From the NCBI GenBank assembly GCA_020161265.1, contig JAIUOC010000002.1:62001-126000 (forward strand): a stretch of 64,000 bases of DNA, read 5' to 3'. The notes beneath the pieces were generated by a model. The model made no database searches. It worked only from the letters and a program-made list of their open reading frames with translations, and was not told the DNA's origin. Origin of the DNA: Chloroflexota bacterium. GTDB taxonomy: Bacteria > Chloroflexota > Chloroflexia > Chloroflexales > Herpetosiphonaceae. Of the stretch, positions 26,857 to 34,493 are shown one piece after another (positions within the stretch are counted from its first letter, which is position 1; every line of letters begins with the position of its first letter). The translations under genes and the position numbers were made by a program.

Positions 26857-27472
26857 AATGGTGTAAAAGCAGATCAATCACCTGCACTGCCATTGCTTCG
26901 TGCAATGGCTCGCCCGTCACGAGTAAACGCAAGAAAAATGGTCCAATCAACATCTCCAGAAAAATTTGGGCATTAATTGTGGCTGACAATTCGCCGCGAG
27001 CGATCGCTCGTTCAACCAATACTGCAAATTGATCGACCCAAATGCCCCAGACTGCTTGACGTGCTTCAGCTGCCTCGGCCAAATTTGAAACGTCAACACA
27101 AGCCCGACCAAGTGCTTCACCCTCTGGCGATTGTAAATAGCGTACCAAACTAGGCAAAAAGCTCAAGACATCCTCGCGAAACGAGCCAGTATCAGGGTTT
27201 GGCACATGCTGATCAAACAAGGCGAGCACGGTATCCGCCACCAGCATAGCCTTAGTTTTCCAGCGCCGATAAATTGAGGTTTCATGCACACCTGCGCGTT
27301 GAGCCACATCGGCGATCCGCAACTGAGCGTAGCCTTGCTCGAACAACAATTCGCCAGTGGCTTGCAACACCGCCGCATGCACCTTAGCACTGCGCCCGCC
27401 TGGCCGTTGGCGATGCAACAACGATTGATAAACATTCGGCTCATCAGCCCCCTCAGATGGCTCAGATTTCAT
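26855..27472 (-). CDS. TetR-family transcriptional regulator
   Basis: A 205-residue repressor. The N-terminal helix-turn-helix (about 20-65) contains ADVAQRAGVHETSIYRRWKTKAML, and the C-terminal ligand domain resembles the TetR_C_33 type. It is divergent from an alpha/beta hydrolase, with two operator-like sites in the gap, so it most likely represses itself and the hydrolase until a small ligand binds. The ATG at 27472 has GGAAGGA upstream; a longer frame would start inside one of the operators. Confidence 0.88.
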   Translation of the reverse strand: MKSEPSEGADEPNVYQSLLHRQRPGGRSAKVHAAVLQATGELLFEQGYAQLRIADVAQRAGVHETSIYRRWKTKAMLVADTVLALFDQHVPNPDTGSFREDVLSFLPSLVRYLQSPEGEALGRACVDVSNLAEAAEARQAVWGIWVDQFAVLVERAIARGELSATINAQIFLEMLIGPFFLRLLVTGEPLHEAMAVQVIDLLLHH

Positions 27473-27492
27473 GGGTTTGATCCTTCCACAGC

Positions 27493-27560
27493 TAATGCAA
27501 GAGACTTGCATTAAGCCAAAAAATACTCTATATTAAAGCGTAATGCAAGAGAGTTGCGTT
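27493..27560. promoter_or_regulatory. Two TetR operator-like sites between divergent genes
   Basis: Site 1 is a perfect palindrome, TAATGCAAG-AGA-CTTGCATTA (27493-27513). Site 2, TAATGCAAG-AGA-GTTGCGTTT (27541-27561), repeats the left half exactly and the right half imperfectly. They are 48 bases apart (start to start). The AT-rich stretch TACTCTATATTAAAG between them can hold a minus-10 box. The layout fits shared repression of both divergent genes. Confidence 0.75.
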
Positions 27561-27600
27561 TACAGGCGCAATCAATTCATGGCGATAAAGGGAGCATACC

Positions 27601-28476
27601 ATGGATGAATACACGATCAGCGTTCAGGGTACGGTTGGCCAAGAGGCGATTCGGGTTTTGCAACGCAGCACTGGCGCTGAACAATTTATCGCATGGCATG
27701 GCATCACTGCCGTTAATCGCTTTTGGTTGTGGGATGCACTTTGGCCGCATGGCGAGGTGCAATTGGTTGGCTTGCCTGGCCATGGAGCCGTTCCCAACCA
27801 GCCCAACCAGCAATGGAGCCGCTGGACCCAAGAACACCTGATTGAAACTGGAATTGCCAGCCTCAAAAAGCTCAATAACGGCAAGCCAGCCACGATCATC
27901 GGCCACTCAACTGGTGGCTTGATTGCCTTGGGAATTGCCCACCGAGCGCCCGAATTGGTCAAACGCCTGATTGTGCTTTCGCCAGTTGTTTGGTCGGAAT
28001 TGACTGGGATTGTCAACGTATGGCAACGGTTTGTCGGCCAGCCCAGCTTGCTCAAAGCGATTATTCATAGCTCACTGGGCTTAGGCCGCTGTAGCCATTG
28101 GGCTTTTTCCAAATCACTGGTGGCCTTCATTAAAGATCGCCAAGGCTTTTATAGTAATCCCAAAGTGGTAAAAACGATTCGCGATGGCTACGAGCAAATG
28201 CAACAAACCCCGATTGCTGGCATCGCAGGCATCACCACCGTGCTCAAACAGGCTGATATTCGTCCGTTGATTATGGCCAAACCAACCACCGTTCCAACGC
28301 TAATTGTGCATGGCCAGCATGATCCAATTGTGCCATTTAAACAGGCCCAATGGCTTAAACTCAATATTCCCCACGCCGATCTCTTGGCGATTCCCCATGT
28401 TGGCCATTTACCATATGCCGAACAAGAAGCTTATGTCAATAAAGAGGTAATTAATTGGGTCGAAAAAACTGCCTAG
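27601..28476 (+). CDS. Alpha/beta-fold hydrolase
   Basis: A 291-residue cytoplasmic enzyme with a Ser-His-Asp triad. The nucleophile elbow is IGHSTGGLIALG (about 100-111), the Asp lies in HGQHDPIVPF, and the His in HVGHLPY. An insertion of about 80 residues between strands 6 and 7 forms a cap. Such proteins may be esterases, lactonases or C-C hydrolases. The TetR-type operator pair upstream suggests induction by a small hydrophobic compound, perhaps the substrate. GGGAG precedes the ATG. Confidence 0.88.
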   Translation: MDEYTISVQGTVGQEAIRVLQRSTGAEQFIAWHGITAVNRFWLWDALWPHGEVQLVGLPGHGAVPNQPNQQWSRWTQEHLIETGIASLKKLNNGKPATIIGHSTGGLIALGIAHRAPELVKRLIVLSPVVWSELTGIVNVWQRFVGQPSLLKAIIHSSLGLGRCSHWAFSKSLVAFIKDRQGFYSNPKVVKTIRDGYEQMQQTPIAGIAGITTVLKQADIRPLIMAKPTTVPTLIVHGQHDPIVPFKQAQWLKLNIPHADLLAIPHVGHLPYAEQEAYVNKEVINWVEKTA

Positions 28477-28540
28477 CATGCATCCACTTCGCAGGCCATT
28501 GGCTATAATACGCTAGATTGAGCAAGCATCAGGAGCGTTT

Positions 28541-28837
28541 ATGCGTTGGCTTATGCGTTTATCGGTGTGGGAATGGATTGCCCTAATTACACTCGTGGGT
28601 TGGCTATGGCAACGAATCAGCAGTCGCAGTAGTTATCAAACATCACCGCAACAGCGTTGGTTAATTGATGCTTGCGTCATCATCACCGTATTGGCCTTGC
28701 TAGGCAGCGCGATCTGGCAAATTCGCTGGCTGGGTTTAGTGGCATTTGGAGCGGCGGCGCTTGGGCTAGGTTTAGGCATTCGCAATTGGCTTTTGACCTT
28801 GCGCGGCTGGTTTGGCAATCTATTTAGTCGCAAATAA
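28541..28837 (+). CDS. Small membrane protein, unknown
   Basis: A 98-residue protein with three hydrophobic helices (about 8-24, 44-60 and 65-85) and basic ends. CAGGAG lies six bases before the ATG. No family is recognised. It lies between the hydrolase and a methyltransferase on the same strand; the 48-base gap to the latter contains an in-frame stop and a new ribosome site. Confidence 0.6.
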   Translation: MRWLMRLSVWEWIALITLVGWLWQRISSRSSYQTSPQQRWLIDACVIITVLALLGSAIWQIRWLGLVAFGAAALGLGLGIRNWLLTLRGWFGNLFSRK

Positions 28838-28885
28838 TTGAGATTTGGCTATAATACAGCAGGTCTTTTATTGGAGATAATCGTT

Positions 28886-29563
28886 GTGAAGCGCTTTTTG
28901 GCTGGCCTGCGCCCTTTGATTCAGCAATTGCCCTATAAATTTCCGCGTGCCTATGATCTGCTGGTGCATCATGGGATTTTTCGCTGGCTGGGCATGGCTG
29001 GCTCTGAACAAACTGCCTTAGTCGCCAAAGCCTTGCAACATGAGGGTTGGGCAATCGAAGCGCCAATCGGTACAGGTCGATTAACCATCGATTTATATGC
29101 GCAACGCCCCAATTTACAGGTGGTTGGGATCGATTTGGCAATGCCAATGCTGCGAACAGCCCAAGTTGAATTAGCCAAAAAAGGCATTATCAACGTACAT
29201 TTAATTTGTGCCGACATGACTGCCTTACCTTTTCATGCTGATCAATTCATCCAAATTGTGACATTAAATGGCTTGCAAGTTGTGCCACATGCCGAAACAT
29301 TAATTGATGAATTATTGCGCGTTGCAGAAGATGGTTGCGCAATTGCAGGCGCTGCCACAGTTGATATTGGGCTAGAGCCACGGGGCGGCGTGCAACGCTT
29401 GCTCGTTCGCAGTGGCATAATCAACAAACTGAATCCTGAGCAATTGCACGAAATTATTAGCCTGACTTGGAGCAAACTGAGCGCCAATCGGCGTGGCGCG
29501 GTCTACAATTTTCTGCGCCCTCGGCTTGATCGCGCAACCGGCGAGCCAATTGTTAAAGAATAG
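28886..29563 (+). CDS. Class I SAM-dependent methyltransferase
   Basis: A 225-residue enzyme. Motif I is EAPIGTGRLTIDLYA (S-adenosylmethionine binding), motif II is VVGIDLAMPMLRTAQ, and LICADMTALPF followed by VTLNGLQVVPHAE is the UbiE/Methyltransf_11 pattern. The accepted substrate is unknown. The best start is the GTG at 28886, with GGAG nine bases upstream; no ATG in frame has a ribosome site. Confidence 0.82.
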   Translation: MKRFLAGLRPLIQQLPYKFPRAYDLLVHHGIFRWLGMAGSEQTALVAKALQHEGWAIEAPIGTGRLTIDLYAQRPNLQVVGIDLAMPMLRTAQVELAKKGIINVHLICADMTALPFHADQFIQIVTLNGLQVVPHAETLIDELLRVAEDGCAIAGAATVDIGLEPRGGVQRLLVRSGIINKLNPEQLHEIISLTWSKLSANRRGAVYNFLRPRLDRATGEPIVKE

Positions 29564-29647
29564 GCCGTAAGGTTGATAATTTTCCGCTTCCGCTATGGTC
29601 AAATAGCGCAATAACCCCAGTTTAGTTGAATTGAGAGGAAGTTGGCC

Positions 29648-29965
29648 ATGATTTTTGGCAAGGACAGCAAGGTAGTAGATACCTTAAAGACTTTTTGGCA
29701 TGCCTGCCCCGGCTGCAAATTGGGTGTAGCGTTTCATGTTCACATGATCTATGTCTATGTTCATTTGTATTTCATTTTTGGAGCAATTACCAGCCATCAG
29801 TATGTTGAAACTTGCCCCAACTGCTTATATCGTCAAGTTGTGCCAAAAGAAGCTTTGCCGCTTGAAATTCGCCAAGGCCGCTATGCCAATATCACTCATC
29901 AATATGGTTTAGCAGCTTTGGCCGTATTTATTATTGTAATGGTGTTGATCAACGCGGTTAAGTAA
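29648..29965 (+). CDS. Membrane protein with CxxC zinc-ribbon pairs
   Basis: A 105-residue protein. CPGC (about 18-21) and CPNC (about 56-59) could bind one metal as a split zinc ribbon, flanking a His- and aromatic-rich segment (FHVHMIYVYVHLYF). A single membrane helix occupies about 85-103. AGAGGAAG precedes the ATG at 29648. No family is recognised. It ends at a strong bidirectional terminator. Confidence 0.6.
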   Translation: MIFGKDSKVVDTLKTFWHACPGCKLGVAFHVHMIYVYVHLYFIFGAITSHQYVETCPNCLYRQVVPKEALPLEIRQGRYANITHQYGLAALAVFIIVMVLINAVK

Positions 29966-29982
29966 TTTTACAATCAGTACTA

Positions 29983-30036
29983 GCTAAAAAAGGCGCTTGG
30001 CTGGATTATAGATCCAACTAAGCGCCTTTTTTAGCT
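29983..30036. terminator. Bidirectional intrinsic terminator
   Basis: AAAAAAGGCGCTT (29985-29997) pairs with AAGCGCCTTTTTT (30020-30032) around an inner TGGAT/ATCCA stem. The A-run and T-run on either side allow termination from both the zinc-ribbon gene and the convergent lipoprotein gene. Confidence 0.9.
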
Positions 30037-30040
30037 ACTA

Positions 30041-30835
30041 TTATGGCAAAATTGGTACAGCAACCACGCGGAAGGTTTGCTCGCCCGATTTTACCAACGT
30101 TGGAGCGCCCGCAAAGGCCACAAGTGCAGCGGCTTCGCTATCGGTTACCACATTGCCTTCACGCAACTCAGCCTTGAACGTCCATTCTTGAGCGGTTGCA
30201 ATTTCTTCAGCGCCTGCTGGCTCCAAGTAAATCGTTGCCCCTTGGGCTTGATAGGGCTTGGTTTCCACTTGCATCAAGGCTTCAACTGTGGTTAAAGCTT
30301 TGCGAAATTGGACAAAACGGCGTTGACCATCAGCATTCAGGCCTGAGCGTTGTTCGGCAAAGGCAGCGTAGGCTTGGGCGCTGCACGAACGCTCGGTCAA
30401 ATTCACGGTCAAGGTTGTTACATTGGCATCTGAGATCATCGGCTCGGGATCGCCCAATGGTGTGTCGAGACAAAAAGCTTGCTCAGCGCCAAGCAGATCG
30501 TTCAGCAATTGCTGAATTTGAGTTTCAGTTAATGTGGTTTGTTGCCAAAGCAATTTACTATCTGCATCATAATATTGGTAAATCAGCTCGCCATTACCAT
30601 ACAAGCGAAACTGTGGCACAGACAATAATTTATTGTACAGCGGAGTGACAAAGCCGCCTTCATTGCGCAATTCTACGATAGTTACCGCTGCGCTCGTGTC
30701 ATATGCAAAGCCACTGGCAACCGGCGGAGTAGCAGTTACGCTCGTTTGGACGGTAGGAACGCTGGTTGCGGTGGTTTGATTACCACAAGCAGCCAAAACT
30801 AAAAGGGCAACAATTGCCGTAATTCGTCGAAGCAC
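30041..30835 (-). CDS. Lipoprotein of unknown function
   Basis: A 264-residue exported protein. The signal ends in the lipobox LAAC with Cys near residue 17, followed by a Thr/Val/Pro-rich tether. The body contains two repeated beta-rich segments (around FRLYGNGELIYQYY and YLEPAGAEEIATAQEW). It probably sits on the outer face of the membrane. No enzymatic motif is visible. Confidence 0.75.
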   Translation of the reverse strand: MLRRITAIVALLVLAACGNQTTATSVPTVQTSVTATPPVASGFAYDTSAAVTIVELRNEGGFVTPLYNKLLSVPQFRLYGNGELIYQYYDADSKLLWQQTTLTETQIQQLLNDLLGAEQAFCLDTPLGDPEPMISDANVTTLTVNLTERSCSAQAYAAFAEQRSGLNADGQRRFVQFRKALTTVEALMQVETKPYQAQGATIYLEPAGAEEIATAQEWTFKAELREGNVVTDSEAAALVAFAGAPTLVKSGEQTFRVVAVPILP

Positions 30836-30930
30836 TGGAAGATTCCTTTCAAATGATTTGTTTATGCTAGACTAACGACAGGTGAATCGTAAAAGTTCCC
30901 AGAACGAAATCTGGTACAATCGAGGCAGCA

Positions 30931-31107
30931 ATGGCAAAACCTAAATCGCAGCCAAATCGGCTGGGGTATGCAATCGGTAGTGGAATTTTCAGTGGCATGA
31001 TGGCAAGTATGGTTGGTTGGGTGCTAAAAATCGATCAACCAGTGCTGATCGTCGTGCTATTGCTCTCGGTCATCGGCGGGGCAATAATGGGCTACCGTTC
31101 GCGCTAG
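30931..31107 (+). CDS. Very small membrane protein (58 residues)
   Basis: A short frame from ATG 30931 to TAG 31105-31107, with GAGG five bases before the start. It encodes a basic N-terminus (MAKPKSQPNR), one Gly/Met-rich hydrophobic segment (YAIGSGIFSGMMASMVGWVL) and a second helix (VLIVVLLLSVIGGAIMG), ending YRSR. It lies 19 bases before gatC and may be co-transcribed with it. No family is recognised, but the ribosome site and two clean helices support translation. Confidence 0.6.
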   Translation: MAKPKSQPNRLGYAIGSGIFSGMMASMVGWVLKIDQPVLIVVLLLSVIGGAIMGYRSR

Positions 31108-31126
31108 TAGTAATTGTGAGGATGCT

Positions 31127-31417
31127 ATGTCGTTAACTCCTGAACAAGTGCGCCAAGTGGCCCACTTAGCTCGTTTGAAATTGAATGAGGATGAGATGGA
31201 ACGCATGCGCTTGCAGCTTTCCTCGATTCTTGATCATATTGAGATGTTGCAAGAAATTGATGTGACCGATGTGCCCATTACCGCGCAAGTGACCGATTTG
31301 ACCAACGTCACGCGGGTTGATGCAGTCACATCGAGTTTGCCAGTTGATGCCGCGCTGGCCAACGCACCCGATCGTCAAGGTGATTATTTCCGCGTGAAAG
31401 CTGTGTTTGAGGAATAA
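31127..31417 (+). CDS. gatC: Asp/Glu-tRNA amidotransferase subunit C
   Basis: A 96-residue protein that stabilises the GatCAB complex, which amidates mischarged Glu-tRNA(Gln) and Asp-tRNA(Asn). It begins SLTPEQVRQVAHLARLKLNEDE and ends DYFRVKAVFEE, the GatC hallmarks. gatA and gatB are not adjacent; separated gat genes are common. Confidence 0.94.
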   Translation: MSLTPEQVRQVAHLARLKLNEDEMERMRLQLSSILDHIEMLQEIDVTDVPITAQVTDLTNVTRVDAVTSSLPVDAALANAPDRQGDYFRVKAVFEE

Positions 31418-31434
31418 TCGTTAGCTCAAGCCAA

Positions 31435-31470
31435 CCCCTCTCTTGTGAATAAACAGGAGAGGGGCTTTAC
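31435..31470 (+). terminator. Terminator of gatC
   Basis: CCCCTCTC (31435-31442) pairs with GAGAGGGG (31457-31464) and is followed by CTTTACTTT. It lies just before the LysE-family gene. Confidence 0.7.
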
Positions 31471-31488
31471 TTTATATAGGAGCAGCGT

Positions 31489-32124
31489 ATGTTTGATGCT
31501 CAGTTAATTGGTTACACGCTCGCCGTCGCCTTATTAACCATCACGCCAGGTGCTGATACGCTGTTGGTTATGCGCAATGTTTTAGCGCGTGGCCGCAAAG
31601 CTGGGATGCTGGCGACACTTGGCGTTAGCTCTGGCTTGTTCATCCATGCACTGCTCTCAGGCCTCGGTTTATCGCTGATTTTAACTCGCTCGGCAATGGC
31701 ATTTAGCGTGGTTAAATGGGCGGGAGCACTCTACTTATGTTATCTTGGGGTGCAATCGCTGCACAGTGCACTCAACCCCAATCAACCGACCAATGAATTA
31801 ACAAGCACTGCTGAGCCAAGCCTCAACCCATGGCATGCCTACCGCGAAGGCTTAATTACCAACGTCTTGAACCCCAAAGTAGCCCTGTTTTATCTAGCAT
31901 TCCTACCCCAATTCATTCGCCCGAACGATCCAGTGATGTTGCGCTCATTGCTGTTAACCTCGATTCATTTTGTGCTCGGCATCGTTTGGTTAGGCCTGAT
32001 TACCTTGAGTTTGGATAAAATGCGCAGTTGGATGCTCAAGCCACGGGTGCGGGCTTGGATCGAAGGCAGTACGGGGCTGATTCTGTTTGGCTTTGGCATC
32101 CGCTTGGCGCTATCCAAACGTTAA
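31489..32124 (+). CDS. LysE/RhtB-family amino-acid exporter
   Basis: A 211-residue membrane protein with six helices. It carries the LysE/RhtB signature near the start (TITPGADTLLVMRNVLARGRKAG) and GLITNVLNPKVALFYLAFLPQF in the middle. Members export amino acids such as threonine, homoserine lactone or lysine; the substrate here is unknown. AGGAG precedes the ATG. Confidence 0.92.
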   Translation: MFDAQLIGYTLAVALLTITPGADTLLVMRNVLARGRKAGMLATLGVSSGLFIHALLSGLGLSLILTRSAMAFSVVKWAGALYLCYLGVQSLHSALNPNQPTNELTSTAEPSLNPWHAYREGLITNVLNPKVALFYLAFLPQFIRPNDPVMLRSLLLTSIHFVLGIVWLGLITLSLDKMRSWMLKPRVRAWIEGSTGLILFGFGIRLALSKR

Positions 32125-32199
32125 CGCAACAATTCAGAGCTTGCTGCCGTATCATCCACAGCAAACCAAACGGGGGTTTACCCGTTCTAGGAGGTTCTG

Positions 32200-32787
32200 A
32201 TGAAAAATCAACGCGATACCATGATGACCGTTGGAACGGTAGTCGTTGTTGTGGTTGCGATCGTATTACTGATTATGATTGCCAATATTGCTGCCAATGT
32301 TGTGGGAGCGCTCGTGCCACTGGTTACTGGCAGCTTACTGTTATTTGGCAATCGCACCGAATTGATGAGCTTGTTACGAACTCGTAACTTGGGGCTTAAT
32401 TCGCTCAATGTGTTGATTGGGATTTCGCTCGTGCTCTTTGGCGCTGGGCAGACGCTCTTTGGTGAGACATTCTTACGAGTTCTGTTCTACATTCCAGCAG
32501 TGATCTGTTTAGCTCTAGCAGCTCCGTTAGCCTTTGGCAAAACCGATACTAGCGCAACCTACCGCGCTTGGTGGAATAGCATTCGCAGCAAGGTGCGCCG
32601 CAAACCAAGCACGCCTAGCGTGATCAACACCGGTTTTGAGCCAGCGGTCAACAACACGCCGCCAACCAGCCAAGCGCCAAACTACAATCCTGCGCCAAGC
32701 CCACAGGCCAATTTCGACCCAATGACCGGCCAGCGCACCGTCAAGCTTGATCCCAACGAGATCAACAACTCTGGCGTTCGCCAATAA
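32200..32787 (+). CDS. Membrane protein with proline-rich cytoplasmic tail
   Basis: A 195-residue protein with an N-terminal helix (VVVVVVAIVLLIMIANI) and three further helices up to about residue 110. A basic juxtamembrane stretch follows, then a disordered tail rich in Pro, Asn and Gln that ends near TVKLDPNEINNSGVRQ. CTAGGAGG precedes the start. No family is recognised. Confidence 0.6.
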   Translation: MKNQRDTMMTVGTVVVVVVAIVLLIMIANIAANVVGALVPLVTGSLLLFGNRTELMSLLRTRNLGLNSLNVLIGISLVLFGAGQTLFGETFLRVLFYIPAVICLALAAPLAFGKTDTSATYRAWWNSIRSKVRRKPSTPSVINTGFEPAVNNTPPTSQAPNYNPAPSPQANFDPMTGQRTVKLDPNEINNSGVRQ

Positions 32788-32811
32788 CTGCAATCTGCTA
32801 AAAAGCCAAAA

Positions 32812-32846
32812 CCCCCTGAGACACAATGCCTCAGGGGGTATTTTTT
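32812..32846. terminator. Strong intrinsic terminator between convergent genes
   Basis: CCCCCTGAG (32812-32820) pairs with CTCAGGGGG (32830-32838) and is followed by ATTTTTTAATT. A short A-run on the other side gives some activity for the convergent dehydrogenase gene. Confidence 0.9.
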
Positions 32847-32848
32847 AA

Positions 32849-33913
32849 TTACCAAGCACCATCAAGCCCATGCGGATACAAAGCCACTTTGGCAGCCTCG
32901 CCGCGCAGCATCAATTCAAACGCGGTTTCAAATTCTTCCAAGGGCAAGTGATGGGTGATAATCGGACGTAAATCGACTTTATTGCCAGCCACCAAGGCTT
33001 GGGTTTGATACCAGGTTTCAAACATTTTGCGGCCTGAAACCCCATATACCGTCGCACCTTTGAAAACCACATGGTTGGCAAGGTCGAAATCGGGTAAACC
33101 GTTGGGTGGCAAGCCCAGCAACGAGGCAAAGCCACCATAGCGCAACGAACGAAAGCCCTGATCAATTGCACTAGGATGGCCCGACATTTCGAGCAGCACA
33201 TCAACGCCTTCGCCTTCGGTCGCTGCCAGCACATGATGCACCACATCGTCGCGTGAATCCAAGGCGTGGGTTGCGCCCATGGTTCGCGCCATTTCTAAGC
33301 GCTTGGGGTTGATATCGGTGGCGAAAATTTGCTTGGCTCCTGCTGCATGCGCGATCCCCACTGCAAACAAGCCAATTGGGCCACAACCAGTCACCAAGAC
33401 ATTGCGAGTTGAAAGGTTGGTTGCCAAGGCAGTATGCACCGCATTGCCAAATGGCTCTTGGGCCGCAGCCAACGCAGGCGGCATATTGGGGTCGTTGCGC
33501 CAAACATTGACCGCCGGAACCGCAATATATTCAGCAAAACAGCCAGGTCGATCAACCCCAATAATTTCGACGTTGCGACAAATATGGGCTGCACCAGTAC
33601 GGCACTGGTAGCAATAACCACAGACAATATGAGTTTCGGCAGAGACAAAATCGCCAACTTTGACCATGGTCACATCGCTGCCAACTTCGACCACATCGCC
33701 AGCCAATTCATGGCCGAAAATCATCGGCGCTTTGAAGCGGCTTTGCGCCCACGGGTCCCATTTATAAATATGCAAATCGGTGCCACAAATCGTCGAAGCT
33801 CGCACCCGAATCAGCACTTCATCACGTTTTGGCTGAGGAATCGGCGCAGTGATCAGCTTGGCTCCAGGAGCTGCCGATGGTTTTTGCACCGCCCGCATCG
33901 TATTAGTTGCCAT
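32849..33913 (-). CDS. tdh: L-threonine 3-dehydrogenase-like zinc alcohol dehydrogenase
   Basis: A 354-residue medium-chain dehydrogenase that would oxidise threonine to 2-amino-3-oxobutyrate with NAD. CGTDLHIYKWDPWAQ (catalytic-zinc Cys and the Tdh-specific context), GHELAGDVVEVG, the structural-zinc cluster CGYCYQCRTGAAHIC, and the Rossmann motif VTGCGPIGLFAVG are all present. It resembles Tdh more than sorbitol or butanediol dehydrogenases. The ATG at 33913 has GAGGAG eight bases upstream; an upstream in-frame extension lacks such a site. With the threonine dehydratase at 5.4 kb, the window has two threonine-consuming routes. Confidence 0.88.
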   Translation of the reverse strand: MATNTMRAVQKPSAAPGAKLITAPIPQPKRDEVLIRVRASTICGTDLHIYKWDPWAQSRFKAPMIFGHELAGDVVEVGSDVTMVKVGDFVSAETHIVCGYCYQCRTGAAHICRNVEIIGVDRPGCFAEYIAVPAVNVWRNDPNMPPALAAAQEPFGNAVHTALATNLSTRNVLVTGCGPIGLFAVGIAHAAGAKQIFATDINPKRLEMARTMGATHALDSRDDVVHHVLAATEGEGVDVLLEMSGHPSAIDQGFRSLRYGGFASLLGLPPNGLPDFDLANHVVFKGATVYGVSGRKMFETWYQTQALVAGNKVDLRPIITHHLPLEEFETAFELMLRGEAAKVALYPHGLDGAW

Positions 33914-33966
33914 AGTTTGGTCTCCTCGTTGAAACCCATGGACGATCGTTTCTAGTTTGCATTGTT

Positions 33967-34473
33967 TCACCCAAATAGCATTTGATTCATTGGCACGAAG
34001 GTTTCGGGCAGTAGGTTGACAATCACCAACACCACTGGCCCCCAATATTCTGCCAAGGTTGATTGTTGAATTGCATCGATGATCCCGATTTGGGGTAATC
34101 CAACGCAGCCTGCCAGGCAAGCTCCAATCAGTACAATCCCTTGTACCAACCCCAACAGCGCTCCAATCACATGATCAGCGCGGCCCAAAAACAACAGCCC
34201 AACTTTGAGGCGTAGCCACGTTGCTATCGCACTAACGAGGGCTGTTACTGCCAACAAACTCAGCAAAAACGCAAAAACGCTAATAAAGCCCGGCGCGGTC
34301 GCAGGAATCAAGCTGATCAGCAGATCGGTCACGCCTGGATAGATTCGTCCAGCAATCGCAATTGCGGTAATCAGTCCCGCCAATGCTAGCAACTGACGAA
34401 TAGTGCCCCAGTAGAAACCGAGCACGCTATACCACAGCAATATGCCGATCAAAACCCAATCAAGAATCGTCAA
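33967..34473 (-). CDS. CvpA-family membrane protein
   Basis: A 168-residue protein with four membrane helices, starting near TILDWVLIGILLWYSVLGFYWG, which is the CvpA/colicin V production family pattern. The conserved GRADHVIGALLGLVQG loop follows. A GTG at 34479 overlaps the AAGGAGG ribosome site itself, so I prefer the TTG at 34473. The family is membrane-embedded and of unclear role despite the name. It lies 20 bases downstream of the phosphoglucomutase-type gene and is probably co-transcribed. Confidence 0.78.
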   Translation of the reverse strand: MTILDWVLIGILLWYSVLGFYWGTIRQLLALAGLITAIAIAGRIYPGVTDLLISLIPATAPGFISVFAFLLSLLAVTALVSAIATWLRLKVGLLFLGRADHVIGALLGLVQGIVLIGACLAGCVGLPQIGIIDAIQQSTLAEYWGPVVLVIVNLLPETFVPMNQMLFG

Positions 34474-34493
34474 ACGCACCTCCTTGGGCTATT

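Noticed and set aside
33914..34120. N-terminal extension of the threonine dehydrogenase
   Set aside because: It overlaps the end of the cvpA-like gene, lacks a ribosome site, and adds 69 residues not present in the family.
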